Below, piece after piece: positions 35,560 to 44,462 of a stretch of DNA of 64,000 nucleotides. The position numbers were made by a program, and so were the translations under genes. This stretch comes from Caldilineaceae bacterium (GTDB lineage: Bacteria; Chloroflexota; Anaerolineae; Caldilineales; Caldilineaceae), in contig JADLDO010000006.1 in assembly GCA_020846635.1 (NCBI GenBank), positions 97,138 to 161,137 of the forward strand. The letters are read 5' to 3'. Under the pieces are notes generated by a model. It searched no databases, was not told where the DNA came from, and saw only the letters and a list, made by a program, of their open reading frames with translations. How positions within the stretch are numbered: the first letter of the stretch is position 1; each line of letters begins with the position of its first letter.

Positions 35560-35889
35560 CTGCACCGTAGGCTGACAAACGGGTGCAGCGGTCTAGTGGC
35601 TGCGTCCGCAATGGCAATCGAGGGGATGATCCACCCAGGGGATCATCCCCTTCTGTTTATGGCCCTGCCACTCTCAAGAGTAGATGAGCATAAAGAGGCG
35701 CAGCGGGCAGTTTCTAAGTTGCTAAATATACACGTTATGCTAGATTATGGGATGTAGGATCGTTGGGCCGAAATAACCCGCAATTTCGGCAACACCCATT
35801 GTACAGTGGATTATCATGCAACTCGTCGTAATCGGGTTGCGATTTTGTCAAAGTAGTCTGCCAGCCACAACCAGTAGAAGCCGGTAGCC
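35560..35889 (+). other. Intergenic region with terminator and M24 gene leader
   Basis: No gene in 330 bp. The terminator hairpin of the preceding operon is at 35621-35651. The leader of the M24 gene follows. TTGCTA near 35716 and TAGATT near 35738 form a weak possible promoter. Confidence 0.5.
35621..35655 (+). terminator. Terminator of second CUT1 operon
   Basis: 12-bp perfect stem AGGGGATGATCC (35621-35632) with GGATCATCCCCT (35640-35651), followed by a short T-rich stretch. Confidence 0.85.
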
Positions 35890-37122
35890 ATGAACCTTAC
35901 CCAAGTGCAGTCATATTTACGTGAGCAGGGCTATGATGGCTGGCTGCTCTATAACTTCCGCGACCTGAATCCGATTGCGCAAAGTGTCGTCGGTCTCGCG
36001 CATGGTGGCAGCCGCCGCTGGTTTTGTTGGATTCCGGCGCAGGGCCAGCCCTCCTGGCTGATCCACGCCATTGAGGGCAATATGTTTGCCGATCTACCGC
36101 CTGAAATACAAGGCTCACAGACGCGCTATGTCAGTTGGCAGGAGATGGCCGAGGCGTTGCCGGGCCTGATCGGTGTGAGCAAGGGCCGTCGCCCCAAGAT
36201 TGTCATGGAATATAGCCCTGGCAATGCGATCCCTTTTATCAGCCGTATTGATGCGGGCATCAAGGAAGTGGTGGAGGCAAGCACCGGCGCGGAGATCCAT
36301 TCCAGCGCGGATGTGGCGCAATTGGTGCTGGCTGTGTTGAGCCCCAAGCAGATTGCGACCCACCGCCGCGCGGCGACGGCTTGCCTGGAGGCAAAGGATC
36401 GCTGCTTTGACTTGATTGCGCGCAAACTGCGTGCGGGCGAAGCGATTACCGAATATGATGCGGCGCAGTTCGTGGCCCAGCAATTTACCGCGTTGGGCAT
36501 GGAAGCGCATATGCCGATTGTGTCTGTCAACGCCAACGCCGCAGACCCGCACTATGGCCCCAGCGCCAACCGTCACAGCCCCATCCGCGAAGGGGATATG
36601 GTCTTGATTGACCTCTGGTCGCGGGAGCCGGACGACCCGACCAACTGCTTTGCGGATTGTACCTGGACAGCCTATGCCGGGAGCGATGTACCGGGCAAGG
36701 TGCAGGATGTGTTTCAGGTGGTCGCCACGGCGCGCGATGCCGCGGTGCGTTATATCCAGGCGCAACTTGATGCGGGGCGCACCGTCCACGGCAACGAAGT
36801 TGATACTGTGGCGCGTGACATCATCACCGATGCGGGCTATGGAGAGTATTTTATACATCGTACCGGTCACAGCCTGGGGCCAACGGGCCATTACCTGGGC
36901 GTGAACATTGACAACCTGGAAACGCAGGACCAGCGGGTGCTGCTGCCGGGCGTCATGTTTACCATTGAGCCGGGAATCTATATGCCCGCGTTCAACTTTG
37001 ATGACAGCCCCACGGCTAAAGGCTTGGGCATCCGCAGCGAAATCAACTGCTATATGCACGCGGACCGCGTGGAAGTGACGACGCTGCCCACACAAACTGA
37101 GGTACGTCCCTTGTTGGCCTAG
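35890..37122 (+). CDS. M24-family metallopeptidase (Xaa-Pro aminopeptidase/creatinase-like)
   Basis: A 410-aa pita-bread-fold peptidase. The five metal ligands are visible in order: Asp in VLIDLWS, Asp in CFADCTWT, His in HRTGHSLG, Glu in FTIEPGIY and Glu in GIRSEINCY. The N-terminal 170 residues form the creatinase-like domain. It probably removes an N-terminal residue before proline or acts on a related amide. It precedes a peptide-type importer by about 140 bp on the same strand, so it may process imported peptides. Confident for family; substrate open. Confidence 0.93.
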   Translation: MNLTQVQSYLREQGYDGWLLYNFRDLNPIAQSVVGLAHGGSRRWFCWIPAQGQPSWLIHAIEGNMFADLPPEIQGSQTRYVSWQEMAEALPGLIGVSKGRRPKIVMEYSPGNAIPFISRIDAGIKEVVEASTGAEIHSSADVAQLVLAVLSPKQIATHRRAATACLEAKDRCFDLIARKLRAGEAITEYDAAQFVAQQFTALGMEAHMPIVSVNANAADPHYGPSANRHSPIREGDMVLIDLWSREPDDPTNCFADCTWTAYAGSDVPGKVQDVFQVVATARDAAVRYIQAQLDAGRTVHGNEVDTVARDIITDAGYGEYFIHRTGHSLGPTGHYLGVNIDNLETQDQRVLLPGVMFTIEPGIYMPAFNFDDSPTAKGLGIRSEINCYMHADRVEVTTLPTQTEVRPLLA

Positions 37123-37261
37123 TGGCTGACAACCGGGGTTACTGATCCGACGGTTGGGTTTGCCAACTGCCTGCCGCCGGTTTTTGTCATATCTTGCGGT
37201 GTACAAGTTGGCCGTTCTATCAAGGGTAGTTCTGAAGATTGTTCAAAACGAAGGAGTCTGT

Positions 37262-38923
37262 ATGCACAAGCAAAAATGGATCATGGCGCTGCTGCTGTCC
37301 GCGGTGTTGGTGTTGTCGGCCTGTACGACAACAGCCCCTGCCGGCCCAGCAGCACCCGCCGCAGATGCCACCGCAGCCCCGGCGGCAGAGGGCGCGACCG
37401 ATGACAGCGCGCCTGGCCCGGAGGATATGGATGGCACGTTGATTGTGGGCCGTGGTGGTGACACGGTTTCACTGGATGCAGGGACAGCCACCGATGGCGA
37501 GTCCGCCCGCGTGATCCAGGAGATCATTGAGCCATTGGTGCGCTTGGAAGGTACGTCCACCAAGCCGATCCCCTGGCTGGCTGAATCCTGGGAGACCGAG
37601 GACAGCCAGACCTGGACGTTCCACCTGCGCCAGGGGGTGACCTTCCATGATGGCACGCCCTTCAACGCCGAGGCTGTAAAGTTCAACATGGATCGTTGGA
37701 TCGATCCTGACAACGAGTATCGCTTTGGTCGCACGTTTGAGTATTACTCTTATGAGTTTGGCGAAACGTTGTCGATCAATGAGGTCAATGTCATTGACGA
37801 TTACACCCTCGAAATTGTGTTGTCGCAGCCTTCGTCGGTATTGCTGAACAAGCTGTCGTTGTCCTTTGCCTTTGGCATCAACAGCCCGACCGCGATCCAG
37901 GAGCAGGGAGATACCTATGGTACGCCTGCGGGCACGTCTGTGGGGACAGGGCCGTTCAAGTTTGTCGAATGGATTGCCGACGACCATATCACCGTCGAGC
38001 GTAATGACGACTGGTGGGGGCCGCGCCCGAACCTGGCAAGCATTATCTGGCGCTCGATCCCGGACAATTCGGCTCGCTTTGCTGAACTCCAGGCCGGGAC
38101 GATTCACCAGGCTGATCTCGCGCAAACCGACCTAGAGTTGGCGGCGCAAGACCCGAATCTGCAACTCTTTACGCTGCCTTCGACAAGCACAGGATATATT
38201 GCCTTCCAGCAGTGTACCGAGCCCTTTGATAAGCTCGAAGTACGCCAGGCGATTGCCCATGCGGTCAACTGGGAAGCCCTGATTCCTGCTTTCTATGGCG
38301 ACTTTGGTCAGTTGGCCGGTTCATTCCAGCCGCCCGCCATCTTGGGCAGCAACCCGGACGTTCACCCCTATGAATATAACCCAGACCTCGCCAAGGAGCT
38401 GCTGGCGCAGGCCGGTCTGCCCGATGGCTTCACCACCGACTTCTGGTATATCCCTGTGATTCGTGGCTACTTCCCCGATTCGAAGGCCATCGGTGAAGCG
38501 ATTGCCGCCGACCTGGCAAAGGTGGGCATCAATGTCAACCTGGTCACTGAGGACTGGGGCGCGTATCTGGAAGACCGCAACGTGGGCAAATTCCCCATGT
38601 GGATGCTCGGTTGGGGTTCGGATAATGGTGACCCAGACAATTACATCGGCTATCACTTCTCGCATGCAGTGGGTGAGCCTCGAGAAGAGGATTGTTACGA
38701 CAACGATACGTTGGCGGAACTCCTGATCGAGGGTCGCACCATCGCCGACACTGCGGAACGTGAGAAGATCTATCAACAGGCCGAGCAGATCGTCCACGAC
38801 GATGTCGCGCGTATCCCTGTTGTGTGGGCGACAACCCCGATTGTCTTCCGCTCCAATGTCAAGGGCTATGTGCCGGTTGTCTTCCGCTCTTGGTACGAGT
38901 ATATTTGGATTGACAGCAACTAA
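37262..38923 (+). CDS. Peptide-type ABC transporter substrate-binding lipoprotein (SBP_bac_5)
   Basis: A 553-aa family-5 binding protein. The signal (KWIMALLLSAVLVLSAC) has lipobox VLSAC and an Ala/Pro-rich tether. Core motifs include TWTFHLRQGVTFHDGTPFNA, AVKFNMDRW, GTGPFKFVEW and VRQAIAHAVNWEALI. GAAGGAG lies 8 nt before the ATG. Followed by a strong terminator-like hairpin and then two permease genes. Confidence 0.95.
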   Translation: MHKQKWIMALLLSAVLVLSACTTTAPAGPAAPAADATAAPAAEGATDDSAPGPEDMDGTLIVGRGGDTVSLDAGTATDGESARVIQEIIEPLVRLEGTSTKPIPWLAESWETEDSQTWTFHLRQGVTFHDGTPFNAEAVKFNMDRWIDPDNEYRFGRTFEYYSYEFGETLSINEVNVIDDYTLEIVLSQPSSVLLNKLSLSFAFGINSPTAIQEQGDTYGTPAGTSVGTGPFKFVEWIADDHITVERNDDWWGPRPNLASIIWRSIPDNSARFAELQAGTIHQADLAQTDLELAAQDPNLQLFTLPSTSTGYIAFQQCTEPFDKLEVRQAIAHAVNWEALIPAFYGDFGQLAGSFQPPAILGSNPDVHPYEYNPDLAKELLAQAGLPDGFTTDFWYIPVIRGYFPDSKAIGEAIAADLAKVGINVNLVTEDWGAYLEDRNVGKFPMWMLGWGSDNGDPDNYIGYHFSHAVGEPREEDCYDNDTLAELLIEGRTIADTAEREKIYQQAEQIVHDDVARIPVVWATTPIVFRSNVKGYVPVVFRSWYEYIWIDSN

Positions 38924-38940
38924 GCTGTAGGGTTAGCTGC

Positions 38941-38980
38941 GACTGCCGAACCGTAATCATGCGGTTCGGCAGTCTGTTTT
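38941..38980 (+). terminator. Terminator/attenuator between binding protein and permeases
   Basis: 13-bp perfect stem GACTGCCGAACCG (38941-38953) with CGGTTCGGCAGTC (38962-38974), then TGTTTTT. It sits inside the transporter cluster, so it probably lowers permease expression relative to the binding protein. Confidence 0.85.
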
Positions 38981-39005
38981 TCTCTTCTATAAAGGTCTTT
39001 ACGTT

Positions 39006-40013
39006 ATGACACAGTATATTTTACGCCGGTTGTTGAGCCTGATTCCAGTGCTGCTCGGCGTCTCCATCGTGGTCTTTGCCCTGATCCGCATGATTCCGGG
39101 CGACCCGGTGATTGTGATGTTGGGTGAGCGCGCCCGCCCGGCTGATATTGAGCGTGTGCGCGCGGAACTGGGCTTCGACCGTCCGATCTACATTCAGTAT
39201 GTGGAATGGATGGGCCGGGTGTTGCGCGGCGACTTGGGCACGTCGATCATCAACCGCACCGAAGTGATGGTGGAACTACGCACGCGCTTGGCCGCAACAT
39301 TAGAATTGATTCTTCTTGGTCTGTTGATCGGCATGGTGGTGGGTGTCTCAATCGGTATTATTTCCGCCTTGAGACGTGACTCCTGGATCGATCTGACCGC
39401 TACCGTGGGGGCGCTTTTGGGTGTCTCCATGCCCATCTATTGGTTAGCGTTGATTGCGATTTATGCGTTGGCAGTTGACCGGCAGATTTTTCCACCCAGC
39501 GCACGCCTTGACGCCACCATGAGCGTGGATCGTGTGACGAACTTTATGCTGATTGATACCCTCCTCATGGGGGATTTTGAGAAATTTCGCAATGCCGTCT
39601 GGCATTTGATTTTGCCGGCGACCGTTCTGAGTACAACAGTGATGCCGATCCTGGCGCGCTTGACGCGGGCGAGTATGCTCGAGGTGATGCGCCAGGATTA
39701 TGTACGTACTGCCGAGGCCAAAGGGCTGCCTGAGCGTACGGTGGTGATGGGTCATGCGCTCAAGAATGCGCTGCTGCCGATTGTCACGGTGATTGGGTTG
39801 CAGTTGGGCGGGCTGCTTGGGGGCGCGCTGCTGACAGAAACAATCTTCTCTTGGCCCGGCATGGGGCAATGGACCTATCGAGCCATTCTGAGCCGTGATT
39901 ATCCAATTGTGCAAGGGGCTGTGCTGGTGAGCGCCACCATTTATGTGGTGGTGAACTTGCTGGTGGACATCTCCTATGCCTATTTGGATCCGCGCATTCG
40001 TTTTCAGGGTTGA
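39006..40013 (+). CDS. Peptide-type ABC transporter permease (DppB/OppB family)
   Basis: A 335-aa permease with typical start YILRRLLSLIPVLLGVSIVV, the block MIPGDPVIVMLGE, the ATPase-contact segment YVRTAEAKGLPERTVVMGHA at about residues 232-251, and the end ISYAYLDPRIRFQG. AAAGG precedes the ATG. Paired with the next gene. No ATPase gene is in this cluster. Confidence 0.96.
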   Translation: MTQYILRRLLSLIPVLLGVSIVVFALIRMIPGDPVIVMLGERARPADIERVRAELGFDRPIYIQYVEWMGRVLRGDLGTSIINRTEVMVELRTRLAATLELILLGLLIGMVVGVSIGIISALRRDSWIDLTATVGALLGVSMPIYWLALIAIYALAVDRQIFPPSARLDATMSVDRVTNFMLIDTLLMGDFEKFRNAVWHLILPATVLSTTVMPILARLTRASMLEVMRQDYVRTAEAKGLPERTVVMGHALKNALLPIVTVIGLQLGGLLGGALLTETIFSWPGMGQWTYRAILSRDYPIVQGAVLVSATIYVVVNLLVDISYAYLDPRIRFQG

Positions 40014-40030
40014 TGAGGGTGAAATAGATC

Positions 40031-40933
40031 ATGACAACGAATGTTGCTGCCCAACCAACACTGCTGGCAGAGAGCGAAGTTCGACGTTCACGAGGATTGA
40101 TGCAAGATGCGTGGCGGCGGCTGCTCTCCAGTTGGAATGGACGAGTGGGGCTGGTGCTGATTACGCTCATTTTGCTGATTGGCGTCTTTACGCCAGTGGT
40201 TGATCCCTATGACGCGCGCACCGACTCCAATTTGGCGGAGGCGCGTCAGGCTCCTTCATGGGAACATCCTTTTGGCACAGACAGGCTGGGGCGCGATGTC
40301 TTTCGGCGCGTGATGCATGGCGCGCGCATTTCGCTCGTAATCGGTTTTGTAGTGGTCTTTGTCTCCGGTGCAATCGGCACAACGCTGGGGCTGATCGCCG
40401 GTTATTTTGGCGGCTGGTTGGATACGCTGATTATGCGCCTGATGGATATTTTGCTCGCCTTTCCCGCGATTCTGCTGGCAATAGCCATTGTCGCTGTGCG
40501 AGGGCCAGGGTTGACGAACACAATCCTGGCCGTAGCGGTGGTGGGTATTCCTGGCTATGCGCGCGTGGTGCGCTCGATGGTGCTTTCGCTTCGCGAGCGC
40601 GACTATGTGGATGCGGCGCGCATGGTAGGTGTGAGCAATGCACGTATTATGTTCGGCCATATCCTCCCCAATGGTCTGACACCGATCATTGTACAGATGA
40701 CGTTGGGCGTGGGGGGGGCGATTGTCTTTTCGGCGGCGCTGGGCTTCTTGGGGCTCGGTGTGCAGCCGCCGACGCCCGAATGGGGTGCGATGATTGCGGA
40801 TGGCCTGCCTCTCTTGAACCAGGCCCCCTATTTGGTCTTTTATCCAGGGATGGCGATCATGGTCACCGTGTTGGCCTTCAATCTTTTTGGCGATGGGCTG
40901 CGCGATGCGCTTGATCCGCAACAGCGCATCTGA
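40031..40933 (+). CDS. Peptide-type ABC transporter permease (DppC/OppC family)
   Basis: A 300-aa permease. Hallmarks are PSWEHPFGTDRLGRDVFRRV near residues 75-94, the contact loop YVDAARMVGVSNARIMFGHI, and the C-terminal NLFGDGLRDALDPQQRI. GAGGGTG precedes the ATG. After it the next element is a hairpin of the CCCTCCCGGAAGC family, so the operon ends here with no ATPases. It must borrow ATPases, or they lie elsewhere. Confidence 0.95.
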   Translation: MTTNVAAQPTLLAESEVRRSRGLMQDAWRRLLSSWNGRVGLVLITLILLIGVFTPVVDPYDARTDSNLAEARQAPSWEHPFGTDRLGRDVFRRVMHGARISLVIGFVVVFVSGAIGTTLGLIAGYFGGWLDTLIMRLMDILLAFPAILLAIAIVAVRGPGLTNTILAVAVVGIPGYARVVRSMVLSLRERDYVDAARMVGVSNARIMFGHILPNGLTPIIVQMTLGVGGAIVFSAALGFLGLGVQPPTPEWGAMIADGLPLLNQAPYLVFYPGMAIMVTVLAFNLFGDGLRDALDPQQRI

Positions 40934-40970
40934 GGCGGAAATCGGTAGGCTTACGGTAGCGTTGCGGTAA

Positions 40971-41004
40971 ACTCTCCCGGAGGCTGCAGAGCCTCTGGGA
41001 GGGT
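40971..41004 (+). terminator. CCCTCCCGGAAGC-family hairpin after peptide permease operon
   Basis: Arms 40971-40984 and 40991-41004 with one mismatch, 6-nt loop. Variant sequence (CTCTCCCGGAGGC) that keeps the stem, so pairing is conserved while the bases drift. Confidence 0.7.
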
Positions 41005-41101
41005 AGTAGATATCAAACGCCACTTCTTGTATATCTGTACTATACTGAACATCCACGCACTATAATTATACCCAATCCCTACAGACTAGAGGAGGAAGAG
41101 C

Positions 41102-42073
41102 ATGGCACGCGACCTTGCAGGTGAACTTGCAGCGCGCCCGTGGGATGGCAGCCCTATCGGCTATCCCGATCCCGCGGTTGAGGTCGTTGATCCTCGGTTT
41201 AAGCCTTACACGATTGGCAATGCGTCAGTAGAACGGCTGATGACCGGGCTGCGTTGGGGCGAGGGGCCGGTCTGGTTTGGCGATGGACGCTATCTGCTCT
41301 TTAGCGACATTCCCAACAACCGCATGCTGCGGTGGGATGAGCAGACAGGCGTAACTTCAGTCTTTCGCCAACCATCCAACAACTCGAATGGCAACACGCG
41401 TGATCGCCAGGGGCGGCTGATTAGCTGTGAACATCTGACGCGCCGCGTGACGCGTACGGAGCATAACGGTGAGATCACCGTCCTGATTGATTCCTATCAG
41501 GGCAAGCGGCTCAATGCGCCCAACGACGTGGTGGTGCATTCCGACGGTTCGATCTGGTTCACTGACCCAGGCTATGGTATTTTGCTGGACTATGAAGGGG
41601 AGCGGGCCGAGTTTGAGCTAGAGACGGCAGTCTACCGGCTAGACCCGGTGACAGGGAAGGCAGCAGTGGTAGCCAATGATTTCAAGCGTCCCAACGGCCT
41701 TTGCTTTTCGCCCGATGAGTCCAAGCTCTATATTGTGGATACGGGTATTTCGCCTTCCCCCATCCGTGTGTTTGATGTAGAGAACGGCAGGTTGTCGGGT
41801 GGCGGCGAGTTTGTCAACATGGGTGGCGGCAACTCGGATGGCATCCGTACGGACATTGACGGCAATCTCTGGTCGGCGGCAGGGTGGGGCGGCATGGGCT
41901 TTGATGGCGTGCATGTCTTTGCGCCCGATGGCGACCTGATCGGGCGTATCCTGCTGCCGGAACCCTGTGCCAATCTCTGCTTTGGCGGGCGCAGAAAAGA
42001 CCGGCTCTTTATGACCGCCAGCCAGTCGCTTTATTCGCTTTTTGTGAGCACACGCGGCGCTCAGACGCCTTGA
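41102..42073 (+). CDS. SMP-30/gluconolactonase/LRE-family lactonase
   Basis: A 323-aa six-bladed beta-propeller enzyme that hydrolyses sugar lactones. The expected metal site is seen: Glu in WGEGPVWFGDG, Asn in NAPNDVVVHSDG and Asp in FSPDESKLYIVDTG. GAGGAGGAAGAG precedes the ATG. No signal peptide, so it acts in the cytoplasm. Flanked on both sides by CCCTCCCGGAAGC-type hairpins, hence a single-gene unit. A second lactonase type in the window besides the one at 24542. Confidence 0.93.
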   Translation: MARDLAGELAARPWDGSPIGYPDPAVEVVDPRFKPYTIGNASVERLMTGLRWGEGPVWFGDGRYLLFSDIPNNRMLRWDEQTGVTSVFRQPSNNSNGNTRDRQGRLISCEHLTRRVTRTEHNGEITVLIDSYQGKRLNAPNDVVVHSDGSIWFTDPGYGILLDYEGERAEFELETAVYRLDPVTGKAAVVANDFKRPNGLCFSPDESKLYIVDTGISPSPIRVFDVENGRLSGGGEFVNMGGGNSDGIRTDIDGNLWSAAGWGGMGFDGVHVFAPDGDLIGRILLPEPCANLCFGGRRKDRLFMTASQSLYSLFVSTRGAQTP

Positions 42074-42092
42074 TACAAATGTGTTCTCCATC

Positions 42093-42130
42093 ACCCGCCC
42101 GGAAGCTCAGAAGCTTCCGGGCGGGTTGTT
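42093..42130 (+). terminator. CCCTCCCGGAAGC-family terminator after lactonase gene
   Basis: 14-bp perfect stem (42093-42106 with 42113-42126) in which a compensated T-to-G and A-to-C change keeps the pairing. TGTT follows. Confidence 0.8.
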
Positions 42131-42165
42131 ACGAGTAACCAAACGACAAACTGAAAGTCCTTTCC

Positions 42166-43269
42166 ATGAGTAGCAAGATCAAAATTGCGTTTGCCGGAAT
42201 TCGCCGCGCAAGTTCATTTGTGCGCGCATTCCAAAATCACCCGGAGACAGAGATCGTCGCGCTGTGCGATCTGCACCAGCCCACATTGGCAGAGACGGGC
42301 AAGGCGCTGGGTGTGGATCAACTCTACACGGTCTATGAACAGATGCTGGATGAGGTGAAGCCGGATGCGGTGGTGGTGGCGACACCAATGCAGTACCACG
42401 CGGCGCAGTCCATCGCCGCGCTGGAGCGGGATATCCATGTGCTGAGTGAGGTGACGGCAGCGGTGGCGCTGGATGAGGCGCGCTGGTTGGTGCAGGCTGC
42501 CCGTCGCAGCAAAGGCATCTACATGATGGCGGAGAATTACATCTACCGCAAGGAATGTGTATTGGTGCAGAGCATGGTGGAGGCGGGTCTTTTTGGTGAG
42601 GTTTACTATGCCGAGGGGGAGTACATCCACGAACTGTCTTCTCTGCATCACACGGCACAGGGTAAACCGACTTGGCGCTATTACTGGCAGGTCGGCGTGA
42701 ATGGCTGTACCTATCCGACGCACAGCCTGGGGCCATGCCTACAGTGGGTCAAGGAACGTCCAGCGCAGATTAGTTGTGTGGGCACGGGCGTTTGGACAGA
42801 TCCGGAGCATGCGATGGAAGACACAGTGCTGCTGCTCTGCAAGAGCGCTACGGGCAAGTTGATTCGAGTTCGTCTAGACATGCTCTCCAAGCGGCCCCAT
42901 GCCATGACCAATTACACGTTGCAGGGGACGAAGGGGGCGTTTGAAGGCGCGCGACGCGCGGGTGAGCGTAGCTGGGTGTGGGTGGAAGAGCGCTGTTCTG
43001 ACCCGAATACGTGGGTTCCGCTGGCAGATTTTGAAGCGGAATTTCTGCCGGAAATCTGGCGCAATCCACCCGAAGCGGCGTTGCAGGCAGGGCATGGTGG
43101 CGGGGACTATTTCGAGGTGATGGATTTTGTCGATGCAATTCAGGGGCGCAAGCCACCCACAGTGGGCATTGATTATGCAATGGATATGACGCTGCCGGGG
43201 TTGGTGAGCCAGGAATCGATCAAGCAGGGCGGGGCTTGGCTGCCGGTGCCGGATTCGCGAGCGTGGTAG
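42166..43269 (+). CDS. Gfo/Idh/MocA-family oxidoreductase lacking the EKP lysine
   Basis: A 367-aa NAD(P)-dependent oxidoreductase. The N-terminal Rossmann segment begins KIKIAFAGIRRASSFVRAFQ, a weak glycine motif for the family. Where the family normally has the EKP motif with catalytic Lys, this protein reads HVLSEVTAAVALDEARWLVQ, so that Lys is absent. The C-terminal beta-sheet substrate domain follows (from YWQVGVNGCTYPTHSLGPCL). A known subgroup with this change exists in sugar-acid clusters, but its reactions are poorly defined. Single gene, convergent with the dioxygenase gene by 22 nt. Confidence 0.9.
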   Translation: MSSKIKIAFAGIRRASSFVRAFQNHPETEIVALCDLHQPTLAETGKALGVDQLYTVYEQMLDEVKPDAVVVATPMQYHAAQSIAALERDIHVLSEVTAAVALDEARWLVQAARRSKGIYMMAENYIYRKECVLVQSMVEAGLFGEVYYAEGEYIHELSSLHHTAQGKPTWRYYWQVGVNGCTYPTHSLGPCLQWVKERPAQISCVGTGVWTDPEHAMEDTVLLLCKSATGKLIRVRLDMLSKRPHAMTNYTLQGTKGAFEGARRAGERSWVWVEERCSDPNTWVPLADFEAEFLPEIWRNPPEAALQAGHGGGDYFEVMDFVDAIQGRKPPTVGIDYAMDMTLPGLVSQESIKQGGAWLPVPDSRAW

Positions 43270-43291
43270 ACGTCACTACGGTCGGCTCGAC

Positions 43292-44221
43292 CTAGCAGAT
43301 TAGCCCTTTTTTGGCGTCGGGGCCGTGGGCGATGGGGTTTGCGCCAATCCAACGCTCGTCCACGGCTTCGCTTGCGAGTTGGTAGCGTGAGTCGGTGGAG
43401 AGCCGGACACGGTCAGTACAGTTGTCGAGGCTGGCGTGGAGTGTGAACATGCTGAAGATGAGCAGGTCGCCCGCCTTGTATTCACTGCTAAGCCAACGCC
43501 CACCGATCTCTTGGCGCACGCCGATGGCATCTTTGGAATAGGAGCCGCCCCCGCTGCCCCATGCCCAACGTTCGTGCGCCTCGTCATTCTTGTCGTCGAC
43601 GCAATAGGTATCTACGTCGAACTCCCAATATTCGCCCAAGTGGTCGCGCTGGCGATGCGAATTCTCCAGGACAATCAGGCCGCCCAACTCGTAAGGGATG
43701 TCATCGAGTGGTGTCCAGACGGTGTATAACTGCTTGGTGCCGCGGTTCATAAAGACGATGTCACAGTGGGGCGTGGTGGCTGTGTTGGGACCAGGAGCTT
43801 TTGCGCGTAGCCATGTATAGTCGTAATGCAGCACCGGGCCACCCAAGAATTCACCCATAAAGTCCATGATGACACCGCTGTAGAGCAGTTGGTGGATGAC
43901 AGGGTTGCCATTGGCAAGATCAGCGCGAAAGGTGAAGTGGACACCGGGAGCAATGATACCCGATTCGAGTGGATGGTCGGGGTGCAGCGCTCCTTCTGCC
44001 TGAAGTTTGAGCAGGATCGAGCGACGGGCATCCATGACCGCGTCCCGGTCCAGCATGGCAGGGAGATAGAGATAACCGTCCTCCTCCATGCGGGCGCGCA
44101 ATTTGTCTGCGTCACCGAGGAGATCGCGCGAGTCACGCAGCGTGCCGAAGTGGGTAGGGGCAGTGATAAGTTGGCGACCCTGGTAGGTGAGGATAGGGGC
44201 CACCACGTCTTGCGTCGTCAT
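43292..44221 (-). CDS. Phytanoyl-CoA dioxygenase-family protein
   Basis: A 309-aa Fe(II)/2-oxoglutarate-dependent oxygenase. The facial triad is visible: His-x-Asp in TPHCDIVFMN and the distal His in TLHASLDNC, followed by Arg in RVRLSTDSRYQ that would bind 2-oxoglutarate. AAGGA lies upstream of the ATG on the minus strand. Substrate unknown; the family includes many enzymes acting on small polar compounds. Divergent from the C45 peptidase gene. Confidence 0.93.
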   Translation of the reverse strand: MTTQDVVAPILTYQGRQLITAPTHFGTLRDSRDLLGDADKLRARMEEDGYLYLPAMLDRDAVMDARRSILLKLQAEGALHPDHPLESGIIAPGVHFTFRADLANGNPVIHQLLYSGVIMDFMGEFLGGPVLHYDYTWLRAKAPGPNTATTPHCDIVFMNRGTKQLYTVWTPLDDIPYELGGLIVLENSHRQRDHLGEYWEFDVDTYCVDDKNDEAHERWAWGSGGGSYSKDAIGVRQEIGGRWLSSEYKAGDLLIFSMFTLHASLDNCTDRVRLSTDSRYQLASEAVDERWIGANPIAHGPDAKKGLIC

Positions 44222-44321
44222 CGCTTTTTCCTTGCTTTTTGTTTCCCATAGATGAGTGTGCTGTAAGGTAGTTTGCCATAAAGTGAGCTATCTTGGAAGT
44301 GCGTAACGAGGATGATGCTGA

Positions 44322-44350
44322 TTGACAGGGATTGCGCCTCTTGTTACGAT
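44322..44350 (+). promoter_or_regulatory. Sigma70-type promoter upstream of the DUF433 remnant and C45 gene
   Basis: TTGACA at 44322-44327, a 17-nt spacer, TACGAT at 44345-44350. Confidence 0.6.
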
Positions 44351-44402
44351 GAAGCTACCGCTAGCTCCCAGGAATTGCCTCATCATGTGAGGAGAACATC
44401 AG

Positions 44403-44462
44403 ATGAAATTTACACGTATTACCATCGATCCAAAGCAAATGGACGGACACTCCTCCCAATGA
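44403..44462 (+). pseudogene. N-terminal remnant of a DUF433-type gene, now a 19-aa coupled leader ORF
   Basis: A short ORF with AGGAG 9 nt upstream of its ATG encodes MKFTRITIDPKQMDGHSSQ. The first 15 residues match what I know of DUF433 (antitoxin-like) N-termini, which usually continue QMGG-x-PCIRG. Here the frame ends after four unrelated residues. Its TGA overlaps the ATG of the C45 peptidase gene (ATGA), so the promoter and ribosome site of the old gene probably now drive the peptidase. The family match is from memory of the motif, not a search. It could also be a chance leader peptide. Confidence 0.5.

Noticed and set aside
36115..37206. 363-codon minus-strand frame opposite the M24 peptidase
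   Set aside because: The plus-strand gene has all five metal ligands; the reverse product has only shadow composition.
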